Source: Comamonadaceae bacterium OS-1 (GTDB lineage Bacteria; Pseudomonadota; Gammaproteobacteria; Burkholderiales; Burkholderiaceae_C). From it: 64,000 bases of DNA. A program made the translations under genes and the position numbers. Within the stretch, counting starts at the first letter, position 1. Each line of letters starts with the position of its first letter. This document shows, in pieces, positions 28,182-36,888 of the stretch. The DNA lies in the NCBI GenBank assembly GCA_027923965.1, contig AP026969.1, forward strand, positions 248,001 through 312,000, given 5' to 3'. Under the pieces are notes generated by a model. It saw only the letters and a list, made by a program, of their open reading frames with translations. It did no database searches and had not been told where the DNA came from.

Positions 28182-28408
28182 GCAAGCTCAACAACACACT
28201 CCGCTTGGTAAGAAATTTAAGGAAGGGCAAACATGAGAAGTTTGCGATTCAAAAAGCTCTGGCTCGTATCCGAAGCATCGAGAGCAGCGCGCAGCATCGA
28301 ATTCAATCCGAAGATGACCTTGCTGGTGGGCAAGAATCACACGGGGAAATCGACGCTGGTCAAACACATATTCAAGACGCTGGGGTGCGAGACCAAGGGC
28401 AAGTCTGA
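28178..28408 (+). CDS. Small overlapping ORF between DUF4297 and ATPase
   Basis: 76 aa. Its ATG overlaps the DUF4297 stop (ATGA), the usual sign of coupling, but 176 nt overlap the ATPase gene in another frame. Only the first 20 residues or so (MSKLNNTLRLVRNLRKGK) lie outside that overlap. It could be a small middle component of a three-gene ATPase system or just a coupling leader. Confidence 0.3.
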   Translation: MSKLNNTLRLVRNLRKGKHEKFAIQKALARIRSIESSAQHRIQSEDDLAGGQESHGEIDAGQTHIQDAGVRDQGQV

Positions 28409-29981
28409 CCGCTGGGATAGCCTAGCAATATCCGTTCTGCGTTTTGATCTTGATGGCGTTGATTACCTTGCGTATCGACGTGCAAATGTCTATGCCTTAA
28501 AGAATGAGTCCACTGGCACGATCAAGGTTACGACAAAGTACAGTGAATGGTCGAACTTACTGGCACACCTTTTCGATTTCCACTTGATGTTGCCAACGCA
28601 TCAAGAGTCACTGTCACAGGCGACGCCCCCATTTCTGTTCTTGCCGTTCTATTTCGATCAGGATGGAAGTTGGCAAAAGCAATGGAACTCTTTTGAGAAA
28701 CTGAGCCAGTTTTCCACGTGGGCAAAGCCTCTTACCTCGTATGTGACTGGACAACGCCCAAACGGTTATTACATTGCGAAATTTGAAGAGACAAAAGCCA
28801 AGGCCGAAGCCACAAAAGTTGCTCACGAACTTGGCGTCGTTCAATCTGCCTTGGTTCGCGTCAAAAAATCTCTGCCTCGTACGACCTTGCGCATTGATGC
28901 AGGAGCTTTCAAGCAAGAGATAGCTGATCTACTCAGGAGTTCAACCCAGTTGAATCAGGAGCAAGAGTCTCTTCGGAGCAAAGCCTTTGAACAAGCATCC
29001 GTCAAAGAATCGCTGAGTACGCAAATAGCGATGGCAAAGGACGCATTGCGCGATCTGGAGGGCGACTTGAAGTACCTTACCGAAAGCAAGGTCGAACCAA
29101 CGTTGCTCTGCCCCACTTGCGGCACTACACACGAAAATGGTTTTCCAATTCGCCTTGAGCTTGTTGATGATGCGGAAACTCTTAGAAAAATAATCGCTGA
29201 ACTGGAGTCAGAACGTCAAAAAGTTGATGAAGTTTTAGCCGGAATTCAAGGGAGACTGAACCGGGTAAGACTAAAGTCTCATGAGATTGAGAAGACTTTG
29301 AAAATAAAAAAGGGCGCGTTGCGTTTACAGGACGTAGTTGATAGTCAGAGTTCGGAAGTTGTCCGAGCCGCATTCTCTAAGGACATGGACTCTTTGAAAC
29401 GGCAACTTATAAAGCATGAGGAAATTTCCGCTGATCTCAAAGAGAAGGTCTCTAAATTTGATTTGCCAGAGCGAACCAAAGAGATAAATAGTTTCTATGC
29501 GGAACGGATTGAACTCTTTGTCAGTGAGTTGGGCGTACAAGACCTACGCGAGGATGTTAAGAAGAAACCCGACGCGAACATCACAGCCAGCGGAAGTGCT
29601 TTGCCAAGGTCGTTACTCGCATACCAGTTCGCAGTGTTGCATACGGCAAAAGAAAAGGGTGATGCGAAGTTGTTCCCTGTCGTGGTAGATTCCCCCAATC
29701 AACAAGGTCAGGATGCAGAACACCTGACTCAAATGTTAAATTTCATTGTTAAACGTACACCTGCTGAGCAACAACTAATACTTGCGGTCGAAGAAAGACC
29801 CGTTGGGTTAGTGTTCGACGGCACAATTATTGAACTCCAAGCCCCATACGGATTGCTAGACACATCTCAATACGAAACGATTTCAGGTGAACTGCAAAGC
29901 CTAGTTTCCGAAATTGCAGAGGGGGTTGACAGGCGTCTCGCGAATCAACGCATCGAAGTAATCAAAGAACCTTTGAATTAG
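28233..29981 (+). CDS. Rad50-like coiled-coil ATPase (ABC-3C-like)
   Basis: 582 aa. Walker A is GKNHTGKST (about residues 33-41). A long coiled coil holds a CPTC zinc-hook-like motif at about residue 292, and Walker B appears as FPVVVDSPNQQGQD near residue 482. This SMC/Rad50-type plan, next to a DUF4297-type nuclease, resembles the ABC-three-component conflict systems. The short 5' gap and shared strand place it in the same transcript as the R-M operon or directly behind it. Confidence 0.8.
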   Translation: MRSLRFKKLWLVSEASRAARSIEFNPKMTLLVGKNHTGKSTLVKHIFKTLGCETKGKSDRWDSLAISVLRFDLDGVDYLAYRRANVYALKNESTGTIKVTTKYSEWSNLLAHLFDFHLMLPTHQESLSQATPPFLFLPFYFDQDGSWQKQWNSFEKLSQFSTWAKPLTSYVTGQRPNGYYIAKFEETKAKAEATKVAHELGVVQSALVRVKKSLPRTTLRIDAGAFKQEIADLLRSSTQLNQEQESLRSKAFEQASVKESLSTQIAMAKDALRDLEGDLKYLTESKVEPTLLCPTCGTTHENGFPIRLELVDDAETLRKIIAELESERQKVDEVLAGIQGRLNRVRLKSHEIEKTLKIKKGALRLQDVVDSQSSEVVRAAFSKDMDSLKRQLIKHEEISADLKEKVSKFDLPERTKEINSFYAERIELFVSELGVQDLREDVKKKPDANITASGSALPRSLLAYQFAVLHTAKEKGDAKLFPVVVDSPNQQGQDAEHLTQMLNFIVKRTPAEQQLILAVEERPVGLVFDGTIIELQAPYGLLDTSQYETISGELQSLVSEIAEGVDRRLANQRIEVIKEPLN

Positions 29982-30032
29982 CCAGAATCCGAAAAAAATA
30001 CCATGCGAATAACCAAACCTTTAGTTCCAACC

Positions 30033-30050
30033 CAAAGCTAACCAGCTTTG
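30033..30050. terminator. Weak hairpin between convergent genes
   Basis: A 7-bp stem CAAAGCT/AGCTTTG with a 4-nt loop between the ATPase gene and the convergent recombinase gene. There is no T run, so function is uncertain. Confidence 0.3.
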
Positions 30051-30056
30051 CTCCGA

Positions 30057-31040
30057 CTACAGCAAGCTAGGTATCTTGCGTTTCTGCACAGGTCTGATGT
30101 ACCGTGCCAGCATCAGGTCGCTGGTATGCCCCGTTTGCTCACGTATTTGCCACGGCTGTAGCCCCGCAATGGCGGCCTGGGTACAGTACCCGGCGCGTAA
30201 GCTATGACCACTTACCTGGCTCGGATCACCTCCCAAGCGCCGTACCGCCTCTTTAACAATTCGCGCCACAGACTGCGCCGATAGAGGTGTGTCGCTGATG
30301 TTGTCATGCCGATCCACAGCGCGAAAGAGCCATCCGGTGTGAATGCCGGTCAGTTCTTGGTAGTGCTTCAATGCTTTGACCGGGCAACGCTCCCCGTTGG
30401 CATGCGGGATGAAACAGGTTCGGCCCGCAGCCTCCTGGTCAGTTTTGGATCGGACGATCAGTATTTCGATACCCGTTGAATGGTCCGTGATGTCTTCACA
30501 ACGCAGCGCCACCAGTTCAGACCGGCGCAATGCGGCTCCCCAGCCAACTAGCAACAGCGCTTGGTCGCGTGCAGCTTTGATAGGTTTTTGCTGTCCGGCC
30601 ATGACCAGCATTTCTAGCAAATCATCCTTCACAACGGCTTTAACCCGACGTTGGCGTGTGCCAAGGGTGCGACGAACGCCCTGCATGGTGCGTTTGACTT
30701 GTGGATGTTTCAACATCGACATATGCCCCGCGTCAATATGCGCTTTGTGAATGGAAATCAGCCTGCGCTGAAGAGTTGCGACGGCGCATACCGATGCGGC
30801 CTTAACGATGTAATTAATTACCTGCTCCAAAGTGGCCGGTATGGAGCCTCCATGCTGGTAGAAGTGCCGCACGTCAATGGCGTATCCGTGCTTGGTGGCA
30901 TCGGACTGCGCGGCTTCCATGTAGTTGGCGGCAGCGAGCTTCGACTGAGGCCTGAGTAGTTCAGCATTTTGCGAGTCCATCGTTATAGCCGGGCTTGCTT
31001 TGGCAACGATAGTGGATGCCGAAAGTGCGGTTTTTTTCAT
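30057..31040 (-). CDS. Tyrosine recombinase (XerD-like)
   Basis: 327 aa from ATG 31040. The catalytic set is visible: Arg in GWGAALRRSELVALR, HSLRAG (His-x-x-Arg), GH in QTGHTSDLML and Tyr in ARYIRP. The N-terminal SAM-like core-binding domain precedes it. It lacks the extra helix expected of an integron IntI and is not adjacent to an attachment core, so its target is unknown. The two small genes upstream of it are typical of plasmids or integrative elements. Confidence 0.88.
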   Translation of the reverse strand: MKKTALSASTIVAKASPAITMDSQNAELLRPQSKLAAANYMEAAQSDATKHGYAIDVRHFYQHGGSIPATLEQVINYIVKAASVCAVATLQRRLISIHKAHIDAGHMSMLKHPQVKRTMQGVRRTLGTRQRRVKAVVKDDLLEMLVMAGQQKPIKAARDQALLLVGWGAALRRSELVALRCEDITDHSTGIEILIVRSKTDQEAAGRTCFIPHANGERCPVKALKHYQELTGIHTGWLFRAVDRHDNISDTPLSAQSVARIVKEAVRRLGGDPSQVSGHSLRAGYCTQAAIAGLQPWQIREQTGHTSDLMLARYIRPVQKRKIPSLL

Positions 31041-31174
31041 GATTGTGGTGAAGGTTAATGTTAAGTATTCGTTCGTCAGCCGACTTTGAACAAGCGGCAC
31101 GGTGGCCGCTGGTGTTTGAGCTGGTAGGTCTGGCGATGCGATGCCGAATGGCGGGGCCCGTGCGGGAAAGGCGA

Positions 31175-31582
31175 CTAGGTTGCTGTGTCCGGTGGCGCAA
31201 AGTCGGCGGTGTGACGGCGGCACGGTGCAGATAGCTCAAAGCAGATGGCTGCACCCGTCCCCAACTCGGACAGCAACCAACCGATGGCCTCAACGGTGTC
31301 TTGGCCGACTGTGCCGTCATCGATCTCTGGCGATGCATGCGCCAGTAACTGGCCGATGGCCGCCACGCCCAGGTTGAATGTGCTTTGCAGCACCTCGGCG
31401 GATTCCGCGAGTTGCACCAGTAATGCCGGTGACGCAGCGTCGAAGTCTGGTCGGCCTTGGGCGCTTACAGGCAGTTGCGGCAGCAGTAGCAGCAAGTCGC
31501 GCATGGGCTGATGTGCATGCGATCCGACGATCAATACGTAGGGGTTTGAGCGTCGGCGCGCCGTGGCATATAGTTGCGCCAT
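31175..31582 (-). CDS. Unknown accessory protein
   Basis: 135 aa, ATG at 31582, directly after the gene at 31585 (2-nt gap), so they are likely co-transcribed. It contains VLIVGSHAHQPMRDLLLLL and a long helical middle; no family recognised. The C-terminal 20 residues look poorly conserved. Confidence 0.55.
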   Translation of the reverse strand: MAQLYATARRRSNPYVLIVGSHAHQPMRDLLLLLPQLPVSAQGRPDFDAASPALLVQLAESAEVLQSTFNLGVAAIGQLLAHASPEIDDGTVGQDTVEAIGWLLSELGTGAAICFELSAPCRRHTADFAPPDTAT

Positions 31583-31584
31583 GC

Positions 31585-31950
31585 TCAGTACTCATCGGCC
31601 CGAAGCACGGTCGTGCTGTCGCGGCGGCCCGTTGTTTCGTTGACGGCCTCGGTGATGACATACAGGCGGGTGCTTGAACCCTGCGCTGCGTTGGTCACCT
31701 CATAGGCCGAGAAGATGCGACTGCCGTTCAACAACGCTTGGTCGTTCAGGGCTTTGTCTTCCTCACCCAGATCACCCCATTCCCCATGCCGGTGCTGCTC
31801 TACTAGCCAAAAGACAGTTAGCTCCCAGGTATCCAGCGCGCTCATAGCTCCTGGTGTACTGAGCAGTTGGCCTAATTCAAATAGTGGGCGCTGTGCGTCG
31901 CGAAGTCTGTTGATGTCGTCTAGCGATTGGTATAGCGGGTGCTTGGGCAT
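31585..31950 (-). CDS. Small accessory protein of integrative elements, unknown function
   Basis: 121 aa from ATG 31950. Acidic, with PLYQSLDDINRLRDAQRPLFELGQLL at the start (26 residues, given as positions 5-30) and an ending rich in STTVLRADEY. I recall similar proteins from Burkholderiales integrative and conjugative elements but not a function. A damaged 5' copy of this gene and its leader lies at 33033-33355. Confidence 0.6.
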   Translation of the reverse strand: MPKHPLYQSLDDINRLRDAQRPLFELGQLLSTPGAMSALDTWELTVFWLVEQHRHGEWGDLGEEDKALNDQALLNGSRIFSAYEVTNAAQGSSTRLYVITEAVNETTGRRDSTTVLRADEY

Positions 31951-32190
31951 GTTGCGAGTCCTATAGAAGTGAGGAAGCCCCGGCGCACGATTGCCCACGA
32001 CAAAAAGCCACCCGAAGGTGGCTAGTCAAAAAAAGGAAAGGGAAAGGGGCTTGTGCGCCGGAGAAATGGCGCGGCTGGTTGGCTGGTGGTCAGCCTGGTG
32101 AAGTTAGCCGCGCATGGCTACGCATGTAGCCATGGCAGTGATTTTCGATGTGCGTGGCTGGTAGATCAAGTGTAGTGAAACTTTGCGTGA
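31873..32190. repeat. About 320-bp imperfect duplication, copy 1
   Basis: Covers the 5' end of the gene at 31585, its start region, a UUCG hairpin and about 150 bp beyond. It matches 33033-33355 over its whole length with scattered differences. Confidence 0.8.
32001..32023 (-). terminator. UUCG-loop terminator upstream of the accessory gene
   Basis: On the minus strand AGCCACC-TTCG-GGTGGCT is followed by T5. It ends transcription from the gene at 32217, or attenuates the gene that starts at 31950. The second duplicated copy has a similar hairpin at about 33164-33186 with one stem change. Confidence 0.8.
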
Positions 32191-32216
32191 GGCTCATTGG
32201 GTCGTCCGGTTAACGT

Positions 32217-32912
32217 TTATTGCGGGGACACCTTTACTGTCGAGACCACCTGCTTCACCATGTCTGCTAAAAACTCACGAAGCTGGCCAACCTCGTTTCG
32301 TGCAGTACGCGCCAGAAGTAGTTTCACCCGAAGGTGGGTCACTAAATCACACTTCCATGCGGTGGATCGAATCGCGCTATCAAGCTCAGTGGCAGCAGTG
32401 TCTAGCAGAAAAGCATCAAAATTCGACCGCGCGGCAGACCGTTCAGCATCACCAATCTCTGTTGCCTGTGCCAAAGCTTGACCAACCATTGCATCAATGT
32501 TTTGTGAAAGCAGCAGAAGTTTGTCGCGACCACGAAGCTCGAACGCGAGAACAGGATCTTCCTTAGCAAGGTCCGCAAGAGCTGTAGCAAATGGAACTCG
32601 AATCTCCGTGCTCAGCTCTTCGAGCGGCGCCTGCATGAAGCCGCGCATGAGGGGCTTCATTTGTTCCATAACCGAAGTCAGTTCTGCGTCGGTTATCGCA
32701 CCACCACTAGCCTCAATTGCCGCTCTTAATTCATTGGGAAGATGCTTGTTGGCGGCATTGATGCGTCGGACCAGGTGATGCGCTTCGAGAAGGTAGTAGA
32801 GGGCGGTCCGAGTGGCCCGCCGCCGTTCGTGACGAGTTTTAGCCCAATAGCTGATCGCGGCAATGACTGCGCTGACTGCGCCACCAAGAAACCCCAAATC
32901 TTTAAGATCCAT
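32217..32912 (-). CDS. Unknown protein with N-terminal membrane anchor
   Basis: 231 aa. A hydrophobic segment (about residues 7-22) is followed by a basic patch and a long helical region. No family recognised. It lies alone between the two duplicated segments and ends before the UUCG terminator. Confidence 0.6.
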   Translation of the reverse strand: MDLKDLGFLGGAVSAVIAAISYWAKTRHERRRATRTALYYLLEAHHLVRRINAANKHLPNELRAAIEASGGAITDAELTSVMEQMKPLMRGFMQAPLEELSTEIRVPFATALADLAKEDPVLAFELRGRDKLLLLSQNIDAMVGQALAQATEIGDAERSAARSNFDAFLLDTAATELDSAIRSTAWKCDLVTHLRVKLLLARTARNEVGQLREFLADMVKQVVSTVKVSPQ

Positions 32913-32980
32913 AAATTTAATAGTCTCTAGTGTCCAGCTTGCTGCAAGTTTCCGGTTGAAACATGTGGAGTCTATCCGGC

Positions 32981-33026
32981 TAACCGGCCAACATAGTTGT
33001 CGTTAACCGGCCAAGGTAATTGTCGT
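32981..33026. repeat. Two tandem 23-bp repeats (TAACCGGCCAA...TTGTCGT)
   Basis: Units at 32981-33003 and 33004-33026 agree at 20 of 23 positions. They mark the junction between the gene at 32217 and the second duplicated copy. Confidence 0.7.
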
Positions 33027-33032
33027 CAACCA

Positions 33033-33355
33033 CTAATTCAAATAGCGGGCGCTGTACGTCGCGCAGCCGGTTGATATCGGCCAGAGTTTGAAATAGGGGA
33101 TGCTTGGTCATGTTGTGAGTCCTATAAAACCGTGGAGGCTCTGGCGCACGATTGCCCACGACAAAAAGCCACTCGAAGGTGGCTAGTCATGAAAATGTGA
33201 AGAAGATTGGCTTGTACGCCGGAGAAATAGCGCGGCGGCCTGGCCGGTGTTCAGCCTGGTGAGACTAGCCGCGTATGCGTATGGCTACAAGTGCAGTCAT
33301 GGCATGGATTTTCGGTGCGCACGGCTAGTGGAGCAAGCGTTTTGAAACTTTGCTT
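33033..33355 (-). pseudogene. Duplicated 5' fragment of the small accessory gene (copy 2)
   Basis: The start region and about 26 codons (MTKHPLFQTLADINRLRD) match the gene at 31585, after which the similarity ends at the 23-bp repeats. The upstream leader, including the hairpin, is also duplicated. The fragment cannot make a full protein. Confidence 0.7.
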
Positions 33356-33484
33356 GATTTCCAAGTCAGCGGACTTATTTCTTTGAAGAACGTGATGGTC
33401 TGCTCCAGGCTGATCTGAGTCATTCGCGTGCCGCCGCTTGAGCGGATGCAGCCACGGAAACTGGTCATTGACTGTTTGAGAAAG

Positions 33485-33547
33485 CGGACGCTCAATGACA
33501 TAGCTCAGCGGACGCCGAAGGCGGTCCTTTGGAGCAAATTGTTAGGC
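33485..33547 (-). other. Partial attC-like site of cassette C
   Basis: On the minus strand GCCTAAC (33547-33541) is followed by the inner inverted repeat GGACCGCC-TTC-GGCGTCC. The outer GTTRRRY box is not found, so the array appears cut here. The TAA of the preceding gene lies within GCCTAAC. Confidence 0.45.
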
Positions 33548-34279
33548 CTTCCTTGGCCGCGGCTTCTTGGGCGGCTTGTGCTCCAACCATGTACTCCTGC
33601 CGAGGCGAAAAGCCTGCTTTGGCAGTCGGAACAGTGTTCTAAGCTCATTTACTACGTCACTGAAATCAAGTTGATTTACCTCCGCCCTATGCAGCCCGCG
33701 CGCTATATCAACAACAAGCTTCTCTTGAGCCCTGCGCTCCTGATCAGTACGGGCTCCCATTGCCTCAGCAATGGCCCGGGCGAGCGGGCTGTCTTGCCTA
33801 GGTAAATAGGTTTCCGTGACGTCGATCCAGTCAGTGCTAGGCAGGTCTTGCAGATCAACTGGCATAACCCATTTTGGCCGCCGACGGGACAGCGGTAGAT
33901 CTATATCTTTATAAGCCTTCGCGGCCAGCTCGGAACAAAAAGACGAAGTTTCCTGTCTCCGAAACCAAAACTTCTTGTTGTACGCTTGACCAAAATAATA
34001 AAGCAGACGGTCGTGGAGCTTGAGTTTTAAGTCGAGATTTCCGTCAATATTCTTCCTGCGCAGTACTTTAATGCGCTCGATAGCGAAATGGTCAATAGGC
34101 ACGATGTGTACCCCTTCCGCAGGCATCGCGTGTATGGCGAAGAACTCGCCAATGGCAACTGCGACATGTGAGAACTGAGCCAATTTTGCGCGCAAGAGCG
34201 TCTGAACGAGCGTGTTCGCAGACTTCTCTCCATCAAGCGGACGGATAAGAATGATGTCACCGATCTTCGGACAGGTCAT
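33542..34279 (-). CDS. YiiX-like permuted NlpC/P60 cysteine hydrolase (cassette C)
   Basis: 245 aa from ATG 34279, which follows a GGGGGAG site. The order of catalytic motifs is reversed: the His motif FSHVAVAIG comes first and the Cys motif SFCSELAAKAY second, as in the YiiX/YebB permuted papain-like group that acts on lipids or peptide bonds. The C-terminal third is basic and ends in KPPKKPRPRKA. The gene is framed by GTTAGGC boxes, with its stop codon inside the 3' one, as in an integron cassette. Confidence 0.75.
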   Translation of the reverse strand: MTCPKIGDIILIRPLDGEKSANTLVQTLLRAKLAQFSHVAVAIGEFFAIHAMPAEGVHIVPIDHFAIERIKVLRRKNIDGNLDLKLKLHDRLLYYFGQAYNKKFWFRRQETSSFCSELAAKAYKDIDLPLSRRRPKWVMPVDLQDLPSTDWIDVTETYLPRQDSPLARAIAEAMGARTDQERRAQEKLVVDIARGLHRAEVNQLDFSDVVNELRTLFRLPKQAFRLGRSTWLEHKPPKKPRPRKA

Positions 34280-34296
34280 AGTGCTCCCCCTAGAAG

Positions 34297-34362
34297 GCCT
34301 AACGTTTGACATGAGGGGTGAGGGGTCATCGCGCATGTCATGCGGGTGTTCCTGACCTAGGC
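34297..34362 (-). other. attC-like site of cassette B
   Basis: On the minus strand it runs from GCCTAGG (containing the cassette B stop) to GTTAGGC (34303-34297), with the inner inverted repeat TGACATG/CATGTCA. The first box departs from the RYYYAAC consensus. Confidence 0.5.
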
Positions 34363-35130
34363 AGGTTTCAATTCCAGCAACGGGCGTGCTTCGTCTTCTA
34401 GCAGGCGACGGTACTGTGACCTGTACTTTGCCTCGAAGTCCTGCTGCAACCAGATGGAGTTGATGCCGCCAATTGCACCAATTGAACGTGCATCGTCTAG
34501 ACGAGCCAGTTCTCGCTCAGCGTCAGTGAAGATTTTCGTGCGTTTCTGGAGTACTCGCGAGGCCACCTTGGACAGACCTTGCTTGACTCTGGTCACGTCC
34601 TCGCTGCGCAAAAGCGTGGAAAGCGAACTCCCTTCCAACTGTGCACTCATGCAGGACGCAATGTCGGACTGGAGATACCCAATGATGTCAGACTTTGGTT
34701 CTGGCTTGGTGCCAACTGACGCGCATGAGAGCAGGCGGGAGTGCAGTTCAGCAATGGTTGCGCCGTAGAGCTTTAGGTAGGCTGCATCGGCTTGCGTTCT
34801 GAGTGACGCGATCTCGGTCGTCAACTTCTTTCTTTCCTCACTCAGCTTCAGCTTCTCTCCTTCGAGTTCCGCCTTTCCACGACTCAAGCCTTCGATGTCC
34901 TTGGCAAGTTCAGCCTTGGCAAGTTGCGCTTCCCGATTGGAAACCTCAATCCTCTTTCTCTCTACTTCAAACACACCCAAATACAAAGAAAGAGCTAGCG
35001 TGGCAAGAGTGGCAGCGAGGGGAATCGCAACTCCGGGCTGAAGCCAAGGTGAGCGTTGAAGGTTTGCGATTTCAAGGCGGAGCTTCTGCGCCTCCAAGTC
35101 CTGGTTCTCTGCACTGTGGCCTTCCCCCAT
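34357..35130 (-). CDS. Membrane-anchored coiled-coil protein (cassette B)
   Basis: 257 aa from ATG 35130, which follows a strong GGAGGAG site. One transmembrane helix (about residues 28-50) is followed by a coiled coil (about 52-105) and a helical domain with cysteines. No family recognised. The gene lies between two attC-like sites and in the same orientation as its neighbours, so it is read as a cassette gene. Confidence 0.65.
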   Translation of the reverse strand: MGEGHSAENQDLEAQKLRLEIANLQRSPWLQPGVAIPLAATLATLALSLYLGVFEVERKRIEVSNREAQLAKAELAKDIEGLSRGKAELEGEKLKLSEERKKLTTEIASLRTQADAAYLKLYGATIAELHSRLLSCASVGTKPEPKSDIIGYLQSDIASCMSAQLEGSSLSTLLRSEDVTRVKQGLSKVASRVLQKRTKIFTDAERELARLDDARSIGAIGGINSIWLQQDFEAKYRSQYRRLLEDEARPLLELKPA

Positions 35131-35198
35131 GACTTCTCCTCCCTTGTACCTATGTGTCCTGCTTTGTATTGCCTGCAGCGAGCGGGTCGCTTGTTTGA

Positions 35199-35288
35199 TG
35201 CCTAACGAATATCGTTTATCTGCGGCGCAACGATGCAAGAGACGATGGCGATGGTCATACGCGGCGGATAAACGCTATTCGTTAGGCA
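35199..35288 (-). other. attC-like recombination site of cassette A
   Basis: A 90-bp imperfect palindrome. On the minus strand it opens with GCCTAAC and closes with GTTAGGC, and inside these lie GTTTATCCGC and GCAGATAAAC: the R''-L''-L'-R' layout of an attC site. The stop codon of the preceding gene lies in its first box. Confidence 0.75.
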
Positions 35289-36241
35289 GATTGCAAACCC
35301 AACGCTAGATGGGACACCACGATGTCCACGCGGCGCGCGTGTTCGCCGCCAACTTGGTTAGCCACGCTGCCGGTGGTAACTTCCGTATGGAAATCTCGTC
35401 CGAATTCATGCCGGCGCAAAAATTCGGCCACATTTGTGGCACGGCGCAGTGCCAAGTCGGTGTTGTTAGCTTGGAAGCCTGCGCCATCAGCGTAGCCGAT
35501 GAGTAAGACCGTAGGCGTTCGTCCAACCGGCACAGCGGCGATGGCTTTGCGAAAATCGGCAAGGACCGTGCTTCGTTGGTCGGCCACAAGGGCCGCGCCG
35601 CTCGGCTCGAAGCCGGTGACCTTCATGCGCTGCGCGCCAGTCCTGCGGACCTCCACCAGATCCTGGCTCAACTGGGCCACTTGCGAGCGCAAGGTGAGTA
35701 CCGCAGCGGCTACGTCGGCCGCCGCAAATCGGGCGTCGAGGTCAATGCTGGTAACGTTGACTGTAGGCAGTGGCACCGGCGGAATGGGGAGGTTTTTAGC
35801 GTCCGTTGTCGCCTCTGTCTGAGCCTTCAAGCCCTCTGCTGGCGTCGTAGCGCTTACCAGCTTAGTAGCGAATCTCTCCATAGCCTGAAAACTCGCCATA
35901 GCGCCTAAAAAGATTTGGTCCTTCACTGTCGGCGATAGCTGAGAGAAGTTGGTTGCTGTCGTTAAGGAACAGTAGCCCAGACGGGAAGTTTCCAGAATAC
36001 GAAGGGTGTCGCTGATTTTCGTGTAATCGGGACCCGTGTATTCGACGTTGGCAATCTTGATAGGCCCAAACAGCGGAGTGTTGATGGGGATGTCTATACC
36101 TTTGATCACCCAGTTCCCTTTTTGCTGGTACTGCATGCCGCAGCCCTGGTTCATTGCGGGCGTCTCCGGCTTCCTCGGCCAGCACCCGCTCAATACCAAA
36201 GAAGCGATGCAGACCGCACTTGCGAACGTAAGTTTGCGCAT
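35282..36241 (-). CDS. OmpA-like lipoprotein (cassette A)
   Basis: 319 aa. The signal peptide ends in a lipobox (LVLSGCW, Cys about 17), so it is probably a lipoprotein. The C-terminal third has the OmpA/peptidoglycan-binding pattern (VLLIGYADGAGFQANNTDLA, then RRATNVAEFL and ARRVDI). The gene ends inside the first box of the attC-like site at 35199. Start at ATG 36241, with an AGGGG site 10 nt upstream. Confidence 0.75.
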   Translation of the reverse strand: MRKLTFASAVCIASLVLSGCWPRKPETPAMNQGCGMQYQQKGNWVIKGIDIPINTPLFGPIKIANVEYTGPDYTKISDTLRILETSRLGYCSLTTATNFSQLSPTVKDQIFLGAMASFQAMERFATKLVSATTPAEGLKAQTEATTDAKNLPIPPVPLPTVNVTSIDLDARFAAADVAAAVLTLRSQVAQLSQDLVEVRRTGAQRMKVTGFEPSGAALVADQRSTVLADFRKAIAAVPVGRTPTVLLIGYADGAGFQANNTDLALRRATNVAEFLRRHEFGRDFHTEVTTGSVANQVGGEHARRVDIVVSHLALGLQSA

Positions 36242-36888
36242 TCTCTCATCCCCTTTTTTTACTGTTGTAGGTGCATCATAAATGTGAAGCGGCGCTGCGA
36301 TATCCCCCTTCTTGATGAAGAACGGCCAGCACGATTTACTCATTTCCCATGGAACTTGACCTCGTGCCCGACGAAACGCAAGGCGGGCACCGCGCGGCGT
36401 GGCTGGCAAGAAGGGGTACTGGCCCACCGAATTCGACGGTCCGCTCTAAGCCAGCCTTTAGCAGTCGTTTGACGGTCTTCGACGAATGTCCGCCGCCGAT
36501 CCCAGCCGTTGGTGGAATTGAAGTCTACGACCGGTTCCACTGCAAAACGGACTACGCCAAACTCAACAGGGTGAGCAGATAGGGTTATCGATAAACCATG
36601 TTGAGAATGCCTGTTAATCTTGCACCAGCTACTTTTAAGCGCCGCTCCATTGGTGGTGTGAACTGTTCTATGTAGTCCAAACCTACCTTCCGAGCAGGGT
36701 AAAAGCCAGGCGTACTGACAATGCGACAGGATTCTTCAGCGGCATGCACAGCGCTCAAGTCACGCGCTTGTGGCTATGCCTGTAATGCCAGTATACGTCC
36801 GAATATTGCCGTTTCACCAAAGCGCAATAACCGACAATCAGCATTGCGCCATGCATACCTACTCAAATCACTTACCTCGTAAACGGTG
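36242..36888. other. Region without a recognisable gene
   Basis: Some short frames exist, but none has convincing composition. I find no clear GTTRRRY box or attI-like site upstream of the cassette A gene, and no integron integrase. Confidence 0.4.

Noticed and set aside
30057..31040. Recombinase as the integron integrase for the attC-like cassettes
   Set aside because: It lacks the additional IntI-type helix region as far as I can see and lies beyond the cut end of the array in the wrong place; no attI-like site is beside it.
36349..36582. Short frames in the gap right of cassette A
   Set aside because: Composition on both strands is not protein-like and no start signal is seen.
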